Below are positions 63,628-64,000 of a stretch of DNA of 64,000 nt, piece after piece. The stretch's first letter is position 1; every line of letters starts with the position of its first letter. Made by a program: the position numbers and the translations under genes. Under the pieces are notes generated by a model that worked only from the letters and a program-made list of their open reading frames with translations, was not told the DNA's origin and did no database searches. Location of the stretch: contig JAUIAB010000009.1 in NCBI GenBank assembly GCA_030425505.1, positions 44,347 through 108,346 of the forward strand, in the 5' to 3' direction. Source of the stretch: Bacteroidia bacterium. Lineage in GTDB: Bacteria; Bacteroidota; Bacteroidia; Cytophagales; Flammeovirgaceae.

Positions 63628-64000
63628 CTATTTGAGAGTATTTTTGGTTTTTTTCTGCTGGTTTGTAGGGTCATTTGTTTTGTTGTTTTTTCAGGAAATC
63701 GATTGAATTTCCTGATTTTCTCTTCCATTTCAGCTTTTTTGTATTGCATAGGACACAATTATCCCAGGAGCTCTCTTTAAGTTATATGCTATTGCCTCCA
63801 ATACATGCTGAACATGCGTCTTGGCAACACCCTTATACCTTGCTACCCCTGCCCTAAACCATTTCTTTATCCCACCAAAGGTTCTCTCCACCACATAGCG
63901 TTTCTTTGCAATGAGTTTATTGAACATTGCCTCCCAACTAGTAAGAGGACGATTCCTATAGGCTCTATGCTGTAGCCTGTTCTTTAAATTTAGCTCTTCT
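63628..64000 (-). mobile_element. IS5-like insertion sequence, partial
   Basis: Runs off the window. The end near 63,628-63,660 (tttgagagtatttttgg) is where the XRE gene is broken, so the IS boundary is likely there; I could not check the other inverted repeat. The encoded transposase is at 63,730-64,000. Confidence 0.6.
63730..64000 (-). CDS. IS5-family transposase, C-terminal part
   Basis: The open frame runs from beyond 64,000 to a stop at 63,730; at least 90 residues are visible. It has R-Y-V-V-E-R-T-F-G-G-I-K-K-W-F-R, the third catalytic segment (Y...R-x-x-E-R-x-F-G) of the DDE fold in IS5/IS1182-type transposases, then Y-N-L-K-R-A-P-G. It is cut by the window edge. Confidence 0.8.
   Translation of the reverse strand, partial: EELNLKNRLQHRAYRNRPLTSWEAMFNKLIAKKRYVVERTFGGIKKWFRAGVARYKGVAKTHVQHVLEAIAYNLKRAPGIIVSYAIQKS

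Overview
The window looks like a chromosome segment of a low-GC member of the Bacteroidota, probably a marine Cytophagia-type organism, carrying one large integrated island. Lineage clues are the HYC_CC_PP and DUF3347 metal proteins, DUF6943/DUF6266 and BT4734/DUF3987 mobile-element genes, a KTSC-like small protein, several TTG starts, and no obvious Shine-Dalgarno sequences. No tRNA, rRNA or CRISPR array was seen.

Host part (1-30,717): housekeeping genes in short runs. They include a Na+-coupled symporter, a DUF3223 protein beside decayed RhuM-family pseudogenes, a Zn metallopeptidase, LPS-type genes (heptose nucleotidyltransferase, Kdo transferase waaA), the E2 and E1-beta subunits of a 2-oxo-acid dehydrogenase in separate places, rsgA, a Fe-S cluster (sufS-sufE-DUF59), a pseudouridine synthase, a DMT permease, a SIMPL protein, a uracil-DNA glycosylase, a membrane sulfatase-fold enzyme, a 1319-residue SF1 helicase and mnmE. 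A dispersed repeat of about 90 bp with a hairpin occurs three times, twice abutting a start codon and once forming the tail of sufE.

Island (about 30,702-63,458): it is inserted in the last codons of mnmE and bounded by 20-bp direct repeats. From left to right it holds: a phased GATACA array; a Zn-ribbon/HTH protein; a tyrosine integrase; an unknown protein; two excisionase-like HTH proteins; a primase-like pair (BT4734 domain; PriCT-2/DUF3987); then a very tight defence operon. That operon is an XRE regulator, HsdM with an N-terminal HsdR-type nuclease domain, HsdS, RhuM and a long prokaryotic Argonaute (pAgo). The pAgo keeps its guide 5'-end pocket but has lost the catalytic tetrad. No HsdR motor is present. 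The pAgo stop codon overlaps the start of a metal-sensing AraC-type regulator that opens a copper/silver resistance block (HMA-MauE protein, HYC_CC_PP, CusA-, CusC-, CopB- and CusB-like proteins, DUF3347). This block is flanked by 59-bp direct repeats made of the pAgo 3' end. After it come a Fur-family regulator, a TonB receptor, an ICMT-like methyltransferase, a CDF transporter, about 0.9 kb of structured GC-richer non-coding DNA, a mercury-type module (ArsR, MerTP, GDCCVxC protein; no merA), DUF6943 and DUF6266. No relaxase or conjugation genes were seen.

Right of the second att repeat, the DNA again resembles an island left end with a second XRE gene cut short, followed by an IS5-like transposase that runs off the window. 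This suggests a tandem or earlier insertion at the same site.

The most novel candidate is the operon joining type I methylation and specificity subunits, a fused nuclease domain, RhuM and a catalytically dead Argonaute, without HsdR.
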